A stretch of DNA of 64,000 nucleotides from Corynebacterium kalinowskii (GTDB taxonomy: Bacteria; Actinomycetota; Actinomycetes; Mycobacteriales; Mycobacteriaceae): positions 806,001-870,000 of the forward strand of contig NZ_CP046452.1 in assembly GCF_009734385.1 (NCBI RefSeq), in the 5' to 3' direction. Within the stretch, counting starts at the first letter, position 1, and each line of letters opens with the position of its first letter. Below, in pieces: positions 36,002 to 45,195 of the stretch. The notes under the pieces are model-generated. The model saw only the letters and a program-made list of their open reading frames with translations, was not told the DNA's origin and ran no database searches. The position numbers were made by a program, and so were the translations under genes.

Positions 36002-37111
36002 GTGGAACAGCGAAACAAGCGCAGCTTTCAACGTAAAGCGCTGCTCACCGGCGTACTTGGCGCGGGAAGCCTCGCTCTTGCTGGTTGTGACGTAGCACCG
36101 CCAGAGAACGGTTTTTTCGACGCCCTACGCATGGGTTGGCCGAAGGGTATTACGCCTGAAGCTACCGCTATGGGCAACTTCTGGGTGTGGGTCTGGGTAA
36201 CCGCATGGATCATCGGCATCATCATGTGGGGTCTCATGATCTGGACCATGGGTGCGTTTTCTGCAAAGAAGGCAGCAAAGGCTGGCAAGGATGAATTCCC
36301 TAAGCAGCTGCAGTACAACGTTCCTCTGGAGCTCGTGCTGACCATCATGCCGATCTTCATCGTCATGGCTCTGTTCTTCTTCACGGTTCCGACCCAGGAT
36401 AAGGTCACCGCACTGGACAAGGATCCAAAGGTCACTGTCGATGTGACTGGCTACCAGTGGAACTGGAAGTTTGGTTACGCCAAGGTTGATGCCGATCTGT
36501 CTCCAACCGGATCCGAGTACCAGGGTGTGGACCAGGAGCGTCAGGCACAGGCTGAAAAGTCCAAGATTGACGAGGCCTACATGGAAGAGCACGGTGTTGG
36601 CGGCCCAATTCACGGCAAGTCCAAATCCGATGTTTCTTTCCTTCACTTCAACAAGATTGAAACCCTGGGTACCACGGACGAAGTTCCAGTACTGGTTCTT
36701 CCTTCCCAGACCCCAATCGAGTTCAATCTCGCCTCCGCTGACGTAGCTCACTCCTTCTGGGTGCCTGAGTTCCTGTTCAAGCGAGATGCGTTCCCTAACC
36801 CGGAGGCCAACAAGTCTCAGCGAGTCTTCCAGGTGGAAAAGATTGAAGAAGAGGGCGCATTCGTTGGTCGCTGTGCCGAGATGTGCGGCACTTACCACGC
36901 TATGATGAACTTCGAGATCCGCGTTGTTTCTCCAGAGAAGTTCAAGCAGTACATGGAATTCCGTAACCAGAATCCTCAGGCGCCTAACTCTGAAGCGCTG
37001 AAGACCATCGGCGAGGCACCTTACGCAACGTCTACCTCTCCATTCGTCTCCGGTCGCACCGCAACCCGCGACACCGAGAACACCGTCGACCTCAACGAAG
37101 CCGCAAAGTAA
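36002..37111 (+). CDS. ctaC: Cytochrome c oxidase subunit II
   Basis: CtaC carries the CuA centre that accepts electrons from cytochrome cc in the aa3 oxidase. The 369-residue protein has a lipoprotein-type leader ending LALAGC, two membrane segments (about 55-85 and 110-135), and the external cupredoxin domain. Copper ligands are visible in ADVAHSFWVPEF and CAEMCGTYHAMM. An insert rich in charged residues (about 175-215) is typical for corynebacterial CtaC, which docks with QcrC. GGAAGG lies before the GTG start at 36002. ctaF follows after 21 bases. Confidence 0.96.
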   Translation: MEQRNKRSFQRKALLTGVLGAGSLALAGCDVAPPENGFFDALRMGWPKGITPEATAMGNFWVWVWVTAWIIGIIMWGLMIWTMGAFSAKKAAKAGKDEFPKQLQYNVPLELVLTIMPIFIVMALFFFTVPTQDKVTALDKDPKVTVDVTGYQWNWKFGYAKVDADLSPTGSEYQGVDQERQAQAEKSKIDEAYMEEHGVGGPIHGKSKSDVSFLHFNKIETLGTTDEVPVLVLPSQTPIEFNLASADVAHSFWVPEFLFKRDAFPNPEANKSQRVFQVEKIEEEGAFVGRCAEMCGTYHAMMNFEIRVVSPEKFKQYMEFRNQNPQAPNSEALKTIGEAPYATSTSPFVSGRTATRDTENTVDLNEAAK

Positions 37112-37132
37112 AGGGAAGAGGGTTAAAGAACA

Positions 37133-37564
37133 ATGAAATCTAGCGCCAAGATTATGTACGGGTTGGCAACGTTCCTTTTGATCGTGACCACGATCTACTT
37201 CGTATCCACCGCGCATCTTGCTGACAACGGCAACATTCAGGGCATTGAGTGGGCAGGCGGCACGGGTCTCGTGCTTGCTACCGGTCTCTGCCTTATGCTC
37301 GGCGTCTACTTCCACTTCACTGAACGCCAAATGGATCTGCTCCCCGAAGACTGGGAGCAGGCGGAGATCGAAGACGGCACTGGTATGCTCGGCTTCTTTA
37401 GCCCTGGCTCTGTCTGGCCGGCTGTCATGTCTGGTTCCGTCGCTGTCCTCGGCTTCGGTATTGTCTACATGCACTACTGGCTGATCGCTTTCGGTGCAAT
37501 GCTGCTGATCTGGTCTTCCACCATGCTGAACCTTCAGTACGGCATCCCGAAGGAAAAGCACTAA
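37133..37564 (+). CDS. ctaF: Cytochrome c oxidase subunit IV
   Basis: A small actinobacterial aa3 oxidase subunit of 143 residues with four hydrophobic segments and the conserved [23 protein letters not shown] in the middle. It is in an operon with ctaC and is followed by a strong terminator. It stabilises the oxidase within the bc1-aa3 supercomplex. Confidence 0.94.
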   Translation: MKSSAKIMYGLATFLLIVTTIYFVSTAHLADNGNIQGIEWAGGTGLVLATGLCLMLGVYFHFTERQMDLLPEDWEQAEIEDGTGMLGFFSPGSVWPAVMSGSVAVLGFGIVYMHYWLIAFGAMLLIWSSTMLNLQYGIPKEKH

Positions 37565-37576
37565 ATAACCTTCCTT

Positions 37577-37610
37577 GAAAGCGGCCCACCTTTTCCGGTG
37601 GGCCGCTTTC
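37577..37610 (+). terminator. Terminator of ctaCF
   Basis: A 14-bp perfect stem (37577-37590 with 37597-37610) and a 6-base loop, followed by ATTTG. Confidence 0.9.
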
Positions 37611-37965
37611 ATTTGTCCTGGTAGGTCCGAGTAAAGGGGGTCAACCCAAAGTTGTAATCGGTCAGTAAACTACAACGGTGCAATGTGAGATGAATCTCTA
37701 AAGGGAACTGCTCAAAAGTATGTGTGCTGTTTGAAACTTAGATAGAATAGGCCGAAGCTGGACTGTCTGGGGGGACAGGGAAGATGAATAGCCCAATGAC
37801 CTGCGAAAACGCCGCGTCGGATGTTGTGTGGTGAAAGTTCCCGCGGGGGTAGAAGTTTTTTAAACAAAATGTTTGCCCAGTTCATGCGATCGAGCTCCCA
37901 CAACTTTGTGAAATATCGGGGGGTTCAAAGTGACTTAGGCGACGAATACCGGCATACTAGAACGC
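37611..37965 (+). promoter_or_regulatory. Upstream region of ctaE-qcrCAB
   Basis: The stretch from ctaF to ctaE contains no credible gene. A TACTAG box at 37955-37960 ends 5 bases before the ctaE GTG, so a leaderless start is likely. It is AT-richer than its neighbours. Single TGTGA half sites occur, but I find no full GlxR palindrome. Confidence 0.45.
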
Positions 37966-38580
37966 GTGACGAGCGCAGTTGGAAATACAGGTATGGCAGC
38001 ACCACAGCGTGTTGTGGCACTGAACCGACCAAATATGGTCAGTGTCGGCACGATTGTGTTCCTGTCTCAGGAATTGATGTTCTTTGCTGGTCTTTTCGCG
38101 ATGTACTTTGTATCTCGCGCTAACGGCCAGGGAGAAGCGTGGGATTGGGGTACTGGACACCTCAATGTCCCTTACGCATTGGCAATCACCGTAATCTTGG
38201 TGTCGTCTTCTTTTACGGCCCAAGCAGGTGTCTTCGCAGCAGAACGCGGCGATGTGTTTAAGCTCCGTATGTGGTACGCGATCACCGTTCTTTTGGGATC
38301 GATCTTCCTCATCGGCCAGGCAAACGAATACATCACCTTGGTTCACCATGGACTGACGATTCAGAACTCCGTCTATGGTTCCGCGTTTTACATTACGACT
38401 GGCTTCCACGCCGCCCACGTCCTCGCTGGCGTGCTCGGTTTCGTGGTTGTCCTGCTTCGTATTGCGAAGTCTAAGTTCACCCCGGCTCAGGCAACCGCGG
38501 CAATGGCAGTGTCTTACTACTGGCACTTCGTTGACGTCGTCTGGATCGGCCTCTTTATCACCATTTACTTCATTCAGTAG
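37966..38580 (+). CDS. ctaE: Cytochrome c oxidase subunit III
   Basis: A 204-residue membrane protein with five hydrophobic segments, the short actinobacterial form lacking two helices. It shows [40 protein letters not shown] and [15 protein letters not shown], all typical of subunit III. GTG at 37966 gives the N-terminus [13 protein letters not shown]. It is the first gene of ctaE-qcrC-qcrA-qcrB, whose products form the complex III-IV supercomplex. Confidence 0.96.
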   Translation: MTSAVGNTGMAAPQRVVALNRPNMVSVGTIVFLSQELMFFAGLFAMYFVSRANGQGEAWDWGTGHLNVPYALAITVILVSSSFTAQAGVFAAERGDVFKLRMWYAITVLLGSIFLIGQANEYITLVHHGLTIQNSVYGSAFYITTGFHAAHVLAGVLGFVVVLLRIAKSKFTPAQATAAMAVSYYWHFVDVVWIGLFITIYFIQ

Positions 38581-38643
38581 GCCGTAACGGCCGATCAGTT
38601 CGGCCTACCGCCCTTCACTTTCCGCATACGAGTTTTAAGGGAA

Positions 38644-39534
38644 ATGATGGATACCAACCCAGAGCAGCAAGGGACCGTGGCTGACGCCCCGTCCACTGCT
38701 AAGAAGGTCAAGAGTCGTCGAAAGGTGCGCCGCACTGTTGCGGGCGCCATGGCGCTTACTTTTGGCCTTACCAGCGCAGGCTTCCTCGCCTCCGCATTCA
38801 CCCCAGACGCACAGGTAGTTACCGCCAACGTAGATGACAAGGCACTCGTGGCAGAGGGCAAGGACCTCTACGACGTTGCTTGTATCACCTGCCACGGCGT
38901 TAACCTGCAGGGTGTTGAAGGTCGTGGACCTTCCTTGATCGGTGTCGGCGAAGGTGCCGTCTACTTCCAGGTTCACTCCGGACGCATGCCAATGCTGCGT
39001 AACGAAGCTCAGGCTGCCCGTAAGGCACCTCGCTACAACGAGCACCAGACGTTGGCAATCGCTGCCTACGTCAACGCTAATGGTGGTGGCCCAGAGATCG
39101 CCCGCGACGAAAATGGCAACATTGCAATGGAATCCTTGCGCGGCAAGAATTTCGACGGTCAGATTGACCCAGCAGACGTAGCCCGCGGCTCCGAGCTGTT
39201 CCGTCTGAACTGTGCATCCTGCCACAACTTCACTGGTCGTGGTGGCGCACTGTCTTCCGGTAAGTACGCTCCATACCTGGATCCTGCTAACGAGCAGGAA
39301 ATCTACCAGGCTATGCTCACCGGACCTCAGAACATGCCTAAGTTCTCTGACCGTCAGCTGACGGAAGATGAGAAGAAAGACATCATCGCCTTCATCAAGA
39401 ACTCAAAGGAAACCCCTAGCCCAGGTGGCTACGCTCTTGGTGGGCTCGGCCCAGTGGCCGAAGGCATGCTGATGTGGCTTATCGGTATCGCCGCAGTTAT
39501 CGGCGCTGCTTTGTGGATTGGATCTCGCTCATGA
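38644..39534 (+). CDS. qcrC: Dihaem cytochrome cc of the bc1 complex
   Basis: QcrC replaces soluble cytochrome c by carrying two haems between the Rieske protein and CuA of the oxidase. The 296-residue protein has a membrane segment near residues 32-52, haem motifs CITCH (residues 80-84) and CASCH (190-194), and a second anchor near the C-terminus. ATG at 38644 or 38647 may start; GGGA is just upstream. Its TGA overlaps the qcrA ATG. Confidence 0.96.
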   Translation: MMDTNPEQQGTVADAPSTAKKVKSRRKVRRTVAGAMALTFGLTSAGFLASAFTPDAQVVTANVDDKALVAEGKDLYDVACITCHGVNLQGVEGRGPSLIGVGEGAVYFQVHSGRMPMLRNEAQAARKAPRYNEHQTLAIAAYVNANGGGPEIARDENGNIAMESLRGKNFDGQIDPADVARGSELFRLNCASCHNFTGRGGALSSGKYAPYLDPANEQEIYQAMLTGPQNMPKFSDRQLTEDEKKDIIAFIKNSKETPSPGGYALGGLGPVAEGMLMWLIGIAAVIGAALWIGSRS

Positions 39535-40745
39535 GCAATAACGAAGTAAAGAAGTACAGCGCCAAGGAATTGGCCGGAATGTCCAACGAAGAGCTCGCCC
39601 GCATCGGTACCGAGCTGGACGAAGTAACCGTTGCATTCCGCAAGGAGCGTTTCCCAGTAGAGGGCGATCCTGCAGAGAAGCGTGCTGAGCGCACAGTTAC
39701 TATCTGGTTCGCTCTCGCGGCTGTTTTCGCACTCGCATTCATGGCTACCTACATCTGGTGGCCATGGGAGTACAAGGGTCATGGCCAGGAAGGTCTGGGC
39801 ATTTACTCCCTGTACACTCCAATGCTTGGCTTGACCATGGGCCTGAGCATCCTGAGCCTGGGCTTCGGCTTGACTCTGTTCCAGAAGAAGTTTGTTCCCG
39901 AGGAAATCTCGGTTCAGCGTCGCCACGACGGCCCTTCTGATGAAGTTGACCGTCAGACTCTGGTTGCACTGCTGAACGACTCTTGGGAGACCTCGACTCT
40001 GGGGCGTCGCAAGATGCTGAAGGGCATTGCAGGTACATCGGCAGCTCTTGCCGGCCTGGCGATCATCTTCCCACTCGGTGGCATGATCAAGAACCCATGG
40101 AAGAAGAAGGAAGGCCCGCTGGACTACTTCGGCGACGGCACTCTGTGGACTTCCGGCTGGACCAAGGCTAACGAAGGTACCAAGATCTACCTCGGTCGCG
40201 ACACCTCCGCCATTGCCGAAAAGCACGGCGAGCACTTCAGCACCGTAGGCGTCACCCGCCTGGTGCGCATGCGTCCTGAGGATCTCTCCGCAGCCGCTAT
40301 GGAAACCGTCTTCCCACTGTACGAAGAAGATGTCAACGATGGTGACCAGTACGACGAGAAGCGCGACGTGTACGAGATGCACATGCACTCCATTCACGGT
40401 CCACGCAACGCCGTTATGCTGATCCGTCTTCGCAGCGCAGATGCCGATAAGGTCATCGAGCGCGAAGGCCAGGAGGACTTCCACTACGGCGACTACTACG
40501 CGTACTCCAAGATCTGTACGCACATTGGTTGCCCAACCTCCCTCTACGAAGCACAGACCAACCGTATTCTTTGCCCTTGCCACCAGTCGCAGTTCGACGC
40601 TCTGCGCTACGGCAAGCCACTGTTCGGTCCGGCCGCACGTGCACTGCCACAGCTGCCGATCACCGTGGACGAAGAGGGCTACCTCGTCGCTGCAGGCAAC
40701 TTCATCGAGCCTGTCGGCCCTGCATTCTGGGAGCGTAAGTCATAA
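39531..40745 (+). CDS. qcrA: Rieske iron-sulfur protein of the bc1 complex
   Basis: QcrA takes electrons from menaquinol with a [2Fe-2S] cluster. The 404-residue protein is the long actinobacterial type with three membrane segments (about 60-80, 100-120, 165-190) and a C-terminal Rieske domain. The cluster ligands lie in CTHIGCP and CPCHQSQF. Translation starts at the ATG at 39531, overlapping the qcrC stop (ATGA). The frame extends further upstream but that part overlaps qcrC. Confidence 0.97.
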   Translation: MSNNEVKKYSAKELAGMSNEELARIGTELDEVTVAFRKERFPVEGDPAEKRAERTVTIWFALAAVFALAFMATYIWWPWEYKGHGQEGLGIYSLYTPMLGLTMGLSILSLGFGLTLFQKKFVPEEISVQRRHDGPSDEVDRQTLVALLNDSWETSTLGRRKMLKGIAGTSAALAGLAIIFPLGGMIKNPWKKKEGPLDYFGDGTLWTSGWTKANEGTKIYLGRDTSAIAEKHGEHFSTVGVTRLVRMRPEDLSAAAMETVFPLYEEDVNDGDQYDEKRDVYEMHMHSIHGPRNAVMLIRLRSADADKVIEREGQEDFHYGDYYAYSKICTHIGCPTSLYEAQTNRILCPCHQSQFDALRYGKPLFGPAARALPQLPITVDEEGYLVAAGNFIEPVGPAFWERKS

Positions 40746-42367
40746 TGAGCAACAAACTCGCTGAAATCGGCAACAATATCGACTCCCGGTACACCATCTC
40801 CGGCATGGTTCGTACCCAGATCAACAAGGTCTTCCCAACGCACTGGTCCTTCATGCTTGGTGAAGTCGCACTGTACAGCTTCATTATTCTGCTGCTGTCC
40901 GGTATCTACCTGACCCTCTTCTTTGATCCATCGATCACCAAGGTCATCTACGACGGTGCCTACGCTCCGCTCAATGGTGTCGAGATGTCTCGCGCTTACG
41001 CGACTGCTCTGAACATCTCCTTTGAGGTTCGTGGCGGCCTGTTCATCCGTCAGCTGCACCACTGGGCTGCACTGATGTTCGCAGTGTCCATCATGGTTCA
41101 CATGATGCGTATCTTCTTCACGGGTGCTTTCCGACGCCCACGTGAGGCTAACTGGATCATTGGTTGTATCCTGCTGATCCTGTCCGTGGCTGAAGGCTTC
41201 ATGGGTTACTCCCTGCCTGACGACCTGCTCTCCGGTGTCGGCCTGCGAATCATGTCCGCCATTGTCGTGTCCCTGCCAATCATTGGTACGTGGATGCACT
41301 GGGCAATCTTCGGTGGCGACTTCCCATCGGACATCATGCTGGACCGTTTCTACATCCTGCACGTTCTTCTGATCCCAGGCATCATCCTGGCTCTGATCGC
41401 CGCTCACCTGGCTATCGTGTGGTACCAGAAGCACACCCAGTTCCCTGGACCTGGTCGTGCGGAGAACAACGTTGTCGGTGTCCGTATTCTCCCAGTCTTC
41501 GCTGTGAAGTCTGTAGCGTACGGTCTGTTCACCTTCGGTGTCCTGGCTCTGATGGCTGGTGTCACTACCATCAACGCCATCTGGAACATCGGTCCTTACA
41601 ACCCATCTCAGGTTTCCGCTGGTTCCCAGCCGGATATCTACATGCTGTGGACTGATGGTGCTGCTCGTGTCATGCCGGCATGGGAGCTCTACCTGGGCAA
41701 CTACACCATTCCTGCAGTGTTCTGGGTAGCCATCATGCTGGGTATTCTGGTTGTCCTGTTGTTCGCTTACCCATGGATCGAGAAGAAGATCACCGGCGAC
41801 GACGCTCACCACAACCTGCTGCAGCGTCCGCGTGACGTCCCAGTGCGTACCGCACTCGGCGCCATGGCTCTGATGTTCTACTTCCTGCTCACGTTGTCTG
41901 GCGGTAACGACCTGTTCGCTTACCACTTCCAGATTTCCCTGAACGCGATGACGTGGGTTGGTCGTATCGGCCTGATCATCCTGCCTCCGATCACTTACTT
42001 CATCACCTACCGCATTTGCCTGGGTCTGCAGCGCTCCGACCGCGAGGTTCTGGAGCACGGCATCGAGACCGGTGTGATCCACCAGCTGTCTAATGGTTCC
42101 TTCATCGAGGTTCACCAGCCTCTGGGCCCAGTTGACGAGCATGGTCACCCAGTTCCACTGCCTTACGCCGGCGCAAAGGTGCCGAAGCAGATGAACGAAC
42201 TCGGTTTCGCAGACTCCATGAGCCACGGCTCTGCCTTCAAGTCTGACTCCGAGGAGATCGTGGCTAAGAAGAACGCTCTGGCTCACGAGAACCACGAGGA
42301 AGAAGTTCGCATGTTCGAGGATCTGCAGGACACCATCCGCGCAGAAGACAAGGACAAGGGCTTCTAA
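40745..42367 (+). CDS. qcrB: Cytochrome b subunit of the bc1 complex
   Basis: QcrB oxidises menaquinol and passes electrons to the two b haems. The 540-residue protein has the N-terminal helices with haem-binding histidines in [11 protein letters not shown] and [10 protein letters not shown], then [14 protein letters not shown] and [12 protein letters not shown] long charged C-terminal extension (about the last 120 residues) is typical of actinobacterial QcrB. The ATG overlaps the qcrA stop (TAATG). The long antisense frame under it is a coding shadow. Confidence 0.97.
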   Translation: MSNKLAEIGNNIDSRYTISGMVRTQINKVFPTHWSFMLGEVALYSFIILLLSGIYLTLFFDPSITKVIYDGAYAPLNGVEMSRAYATALNISFEVRGGLFIRQLHHWAALMFAVSIMVHMMRIFFTGAFRRPREANWIIGCILLILSVAEGFMGYSLPDDLLSGVGLRIMSAIVVSLPIIGTWMHWAIFGGDFPSDIMLDRFYILHVLLIPGIILALIAAHLAIVWYQKHTQFPGPGRAENNVVGVRILPVFAVKSVAYGLFTFGVLALMAGVTTINAIWNIGPYNPSQVSAGSQPDIYMLWTDGAARVMPAWELYLGNYTIPAVFWVAIMLGILVVLLFAYPWIEKKITGDDAHHNLLQRPRDVPVRTALGAMALMFYFLLTLSGGNDLFAYHFQISLNAMTWVGRIGLIILPPITYFITYRICLGLQRSDREVLEHGIETGVIHQLSNGSFIEVHQPLGPVDEHGHPVPLPYAGAKVPKQMNELGFADSMSHGSAFKSDSEEIVAKKNALAHENHEEEVRMFEDLQDTIRAEDKDKGF

Positions 42368-42396
42368 GCTCTCCTAACTGCAGCTCGCTAGTTAGC

Positions 42397-42436
42397 AAGG
42401 AGGGGCTCGCACCGGAAACGGTGCGAGCCCCTCCTT
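42397..42436 (+). terminator. Terminator of ctaE-qcrCAB
   Basis: An 18-bp perfect stem (42397-42414 with 42419-42436) closed by a GAAA tetraloop, 30 bases past the qcrB stop. A T run is weak. Confidence 0.85.
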
Positions 42437-43144
42437 CGTCGTTCCAAGTGCGGTTTCTGTTGGCATCAGAGAGATGTGGGAGTGCGGCAGCAGTTGCTGG
42501 TATGAGGCTCCCTGGAGGGGCCTAGAAAGGAGAGTTTGCGGGGCACTGGCAAATTGAGCTACTGTGCGGCTCTTCCTTTATATAGGAGGGAATTTGGCCT
42601 CTAACGGTGTCATTGCGGGAATCTTCCTGCAATGACACCGTCGTCATCCGTTTAGCAGAGGTCCCAGTTTCTCCAACAGGGATTGATTGCAACAATGGAC
42701 GCATTTCTAACTGATTGGTTGCTCGAAGAATTCAATATAGGCGGTCGCGTTGCGGGTTGAATGAGACCAATTGGTTGCAGTAGTTGTTGTTGCCACTGTG
42801 ATTGCTGTGGCCATTTGGCGTTCACAGAAACCTGGTGTGAGCAAGGGCACACTCTTTTTAATTTGACGTTGTCTGGCCATTGTTTGGGTCTGGCTATATC
42901 TCGCCTGGAGTGGGGGATGCTCGATCAAAAAGCCTGGTAACCACCGCAATATGTTGACGGGTGTGCAAACGGTGCCGTTAAGTTGCTTGGGTGCCCAGTC
43001 CGTATTGGCAATTCATAACAGCCTGGTAACAGCCTGTGAAGCGGGCGAGTCGTTGGACATAGCCCGTTGTGGTTTCGTAATCTTGTCGAGACATTACGGG
43101 ACGCACCAATCTGATTGGTTGTTACCTGGAATACAAACCGAAAT
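42437..43144. other. Long non-coding or short-ORF region upstream of nlpC
   Basis: About 700 bases without a convincing gene, AT-richer than the flanks. Seen in it: a strong-looking ribosome site (AGGAGGG, 42584-42590) before a 13-codon TTG frame (42594-42635); an 18-bp hairpin with one mismatch (42604-42621 with 42624-42641) covering that frame; a GlxR-like TGTGAGCAAGGGCACA at 42836-42851; and small frames at 42695-42760, 42761-42940 and 42771-42866. The nlpC promoter must lie here. Confidence 0.5.
42604..42641 (+). promoter_or_regulatory. Possible attenuator hairpin
   Basis: Arms ACGGTGTCATTGCGGGAA and TTCCTGCAATGACACCGT pair over 18 bp with one mismatch around a 2-base apex. There is no adjacent T run. 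It covers most of a short TTG frame and resembles a leader-peptide attenuator, but no amino acid bias is obvious. Confidence 0.4.
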
Positions 43145-43296
43145 AACGCCTAATCGAAGACAGTCCACATATCAAGGGCCAATTCGAGTCGGGGACCCAC
43201 CTTAGTCTGGGGTGAACCCGCCGCAAGAGATCGCAAGATCGGAGTGGTGGGAGGGAGCTTCCGTTTCCTAATCCGTCAGCTAACCCGGCCGGCACA
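43145..43296 (+). promoter_or_regulatory. c-di-AMP riboswitch (ydaO/yuaA type)
   Basis: This stretch directly before nlpC has the conserved blocks of the ydaO class in order: CGCCTAATC (43147-43155), GGGGACCCA (about 43191-43199), GGGGTGAACCC (about 43209-43219), and ATCCGTCAGCTAACCCGG (43271-43288) with a closing GGC. In Bacillus ydaO the matching blocks are CGCUUAAUC, GGGGGACCCA, GGGGUGAAUCC and AUCCGACAGCUAACC. Actinobacterial members usually precede NlpC/P60 or Rpf genes, as here. Binding of c-di-AMP normally turns expression off. Confidence 0.88.
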
Positions 43297-43318
43297 AGGG
43301 AAGATTTGGAGACTATTC

Positions 43319-43945
43319 ATGGGTAACCACGCCCGCTTTAACGCACGTTTCGCTACCAAGGCCACCGCATCTGCAGTAGCTGTCGGCGCAGCCGTCACCA
43401 TGGCTCAGCCAGCACAGGCTGTGCCTGTCATTGTTCAAAACACCGGCATTACCGTCGAGGTTCCCGGCCTGGAGAACGTACCGAACATCGCTAACGTCCC
43501 TGGCGTCTCCCAGTGGGTGCCTTCCATGGCTGGCCAGGCTGAAGTTGTGAGCTACGCTGCTGTGAACGAAGCCGCTGCTCCTGCAGCTGCACCACAGGTA
43601 TCGAACGGCCAGGCTGTCGTTGATGCAGCTCGCACCAAGATCGGCTCTCCTTACGTCTACGGTGCCGCAGGCCCAAGCGCTTTTGACTGCTCTGGTCTGA
43701 CTTCCTGGGCATACAGCCAGGTTGGCAAGGCTATCCCGCGTACCTCTTATGCGCAGGCTGCCCAGGGAACCCCAGTTTCCCGCGATCAGCTGCAGCCAGG
43801 CGATATCATCGCTTTCTACAGCGGTGCATCCCACGTTGGTATCTACACCGGCAACGGCACTGTGATTCACGCTCTGACTGAGGGAACCCCACTGTCTGAG
43901 TCTCCGATCGACTACATGCCGTACCACTCCGCAGTGCGTTTCTAA
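43319..43945 (+). CDS. nlpC: Secreted NlpC/P60 peptidoglycan hydrolase
   Basis: A D,L-endopeptidase of the NlpC/P60 family that cleaves peptidoglycan stem peptides during growth and division. The 208-residue protein has a signal peptide (cut near AQPAQA, residue 39), a short linker and the catalytic domain (about 100-208). The catalytic Cys is in FDCSGLTSW and the His in SGASHVGIY, with VIHA later. ATG at 43319 is chosen because TTGGAGAC precedes it; the frame opening at 43244 lies within the riboswitch. The riboswitch ties it to c-di-AMP, hence osmotic or wall state. Confidence 0.94.
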   Translation: MGNHARFNARFATKATASAVAVGAAVTMAQPAQAVPVIVQNTGITVEVPGLENVPNIANVPGVSQWVPSMAGQAEVVSYAAVNEAAAPAAAPQVSNGQAVVDAARTKIGSPYVYGAAGPSAFDCSGLTSWAYSQVGKAIPRTSYAQAAQGTPVSRDQLQPGDIIAFYSGASHVGIYTGNGTVIHALTEGTPLSESPIDYMPYHSAVRF

Positions 43946-43957
43946 CGCAGTTGCGCC

Positions 43958-43998
43958 AAAATCCGACCTGAATGAGCAATGCCAGGTCGGATTTTTGT
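43958..43998 (+). terminator. Terminator of nlpC
   Basis: AAAATCCGACCTG (43958-43970) pairs with CAGGTCGGATTTT (43983-43995), followed by TTGTTTC. Confidence 0.9.
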
Positions 43999-44109
43999 TT
44001 CTTCGTGCGCCGTTTCATGGTGAGCATATTCTTAGCGTATGCTTAGGAAAGTAACGCGCCGTCCACCGATTTCCGGCGCAAATTGAGAATTGAAAAGGCT
44101 ACGTGACCA

Positions 44110-45180
44110 GTGAATTCTATGGCACTCAATAAAGCTGCCTGCGCGGCCATCCTCGCTGCAGCTGCAGTGGTTTCCGTTGGTGTAGTTCCCAGCGCTGTTG
44201 CTGATCCCGTTGTAACGAGCGAGCGGGTGGCACCAGAGACTCCTCGAGACATGGACAGTCTCATGAAGGAGCTGTCCGAATCCTCGGATAAGGTCTCTGC
44301 GCAGAATGAGGAATTCAAACAGCTGCAGGTTGAGATTGAAGGCAAAGAAAAGGACCTGGCATCCGTAAAGGAGCAGGCTCGCGCAGCGGAAGAAGCGGGA
44401 AATGCGGCGCGGGAGCAGGAGCGCGAGGCCAAGAAGGTCGTCGATAAGCTTGCTGCGTCGAAGTACCGCGGTTCGGTGGTCGATCCGCTGACTACGGTGA
44501 TCAATGCGAACGGCCCGCAGAACGCCATCGACCGTTCTGCCTACATGTCTGCGTATGTACGCAAGGCTCAGGAGGCGCTCGATACCCAGCGTGAGAAGTC
44601 TGCGGAAGCTGGTCGACTCTTGGATGAGGCTGCGCGTCTCGAAGCCGAGTCTCAGTTCCAGTTCAACGAGCTGGAGGCGAAGCGGACGCAGCTGGAGAAG
44701 CGCGACGAAGAGTTGAAAAAGCGCATCGAGGAGATCAAGAAGTCGATCGATAGCCTCAGCCCAGATGATCGTAGCGCATGGGAAAATAAGAACGGGCCAG
44801 TGAGCCACGACCTTGCCGGCATTACCTCCACCAATGCTGAGGGCATGAAGGCGCTCGAAGCTGCGATGACCAAGATCGGTGCGCCGTACGGTTGGGGCGC
44901 TGCAGGGCCGAACCAGTTTGACTGCTCCGGGTTGGTTGTGTGGTCCTACGCGCAGCAGGGCAAGTCGCTGCCGCGTACCTCGCAAGCGCAAATGGCAGGT
45001 GGCATGCCGGTGAGCCGAGGGGACCTGCAGCCGGGCGATGTGGTTGGTTTTTACCCAGGTGCCACGCACGTGGGAATCTACGCCGGTGACGGCAAGATCG
45101 TGCACGCGTCTGACTACGGCATTCCGCTCCAGGTAGTCAACATGGATTCGATGCCGTTCTATGGAGCGCGCCGCTACTAG
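44110..45180 (+). CDS. Secreted coiled-coil NlpC/P60 endopeptidase (RipA-like)
   Basis: A 356-residue exported wall hydrolase. A signal peptide ends near SAVADP (residue 33). A long coiled coil rich in Glu, Lys and Ala (about 45-235) follows, then a catalytic NlpC/P60 domain (about 250-356) with Cys in FDCSGLVVW and His in GATHVGIY. The coiled coil is as in RipA/CwlO-type enzymes, which are controlled by FtsEX-like partners. GTG at 44110 or ATG at 44119 may start; AAAAGG lies upstream. It is separated from nlpC by a terminator. Confidence 0.92.
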   Translation: MNSMALNKAACAAILAAAAVVSVGVVPSAVADPVVTSERVAPETPRDMDSLMKELSESSDKVSAQNEEFKQLQVEIEGKEKDLASVKEQARAAEEAGNAAREQEREAKKVVDKLAASKYRGSVVDPLTTVINANGPQNAIDRSAYMSAYVRKAQEALDTQREKSAEAGRLLDEAARLEAESQFQFNELEAKRTQLEKRDEELKKRIEEIKKSIDSLSPDDRSAWENKNGPVSHDLAGITSTNAEGMKALEAAMTKIGAPYGWGAAGPNQFDCSGLVVWSYAQQGKSLPRTSQAQMAGGMPVSRGDLQPGDVVGFYPGATHVGIYAGDGKIVHASDYGIPLQVVNMDSMPFYGARRY

Positions 45181-45181
45181 T

Positions 45182-45187
45182 TAGACT
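45182..45187 (+). promoter_or_regulatory. Putative -10 box of pimB'
   Basis: TAGACT begins one base after the preceding stop codon and ends 8 bases before the ATG at 45196. There is no ribosome site. Confidence 0.45.
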
Positions 45188-45195
45188 GGGCAGCG

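Noticed and set aside
37611..37965. GlxR site upstream of ctaE
   Set aside because: Only single TGTGA half sites were found (for example near 37910), without the second half.
40679..42295. 538-residue open frame antisense to qcrB
   Set aside because: qcrB is certain on the other strand; the antisense product is rich in Gln, His, Asp and Val, as expected of a shadow frame.
42951..43205. 84-residue open frame before nlpC
   Set aside because: It runs into the conserved riboswitch, has no ribosome site, and its protein has no recognisable features.
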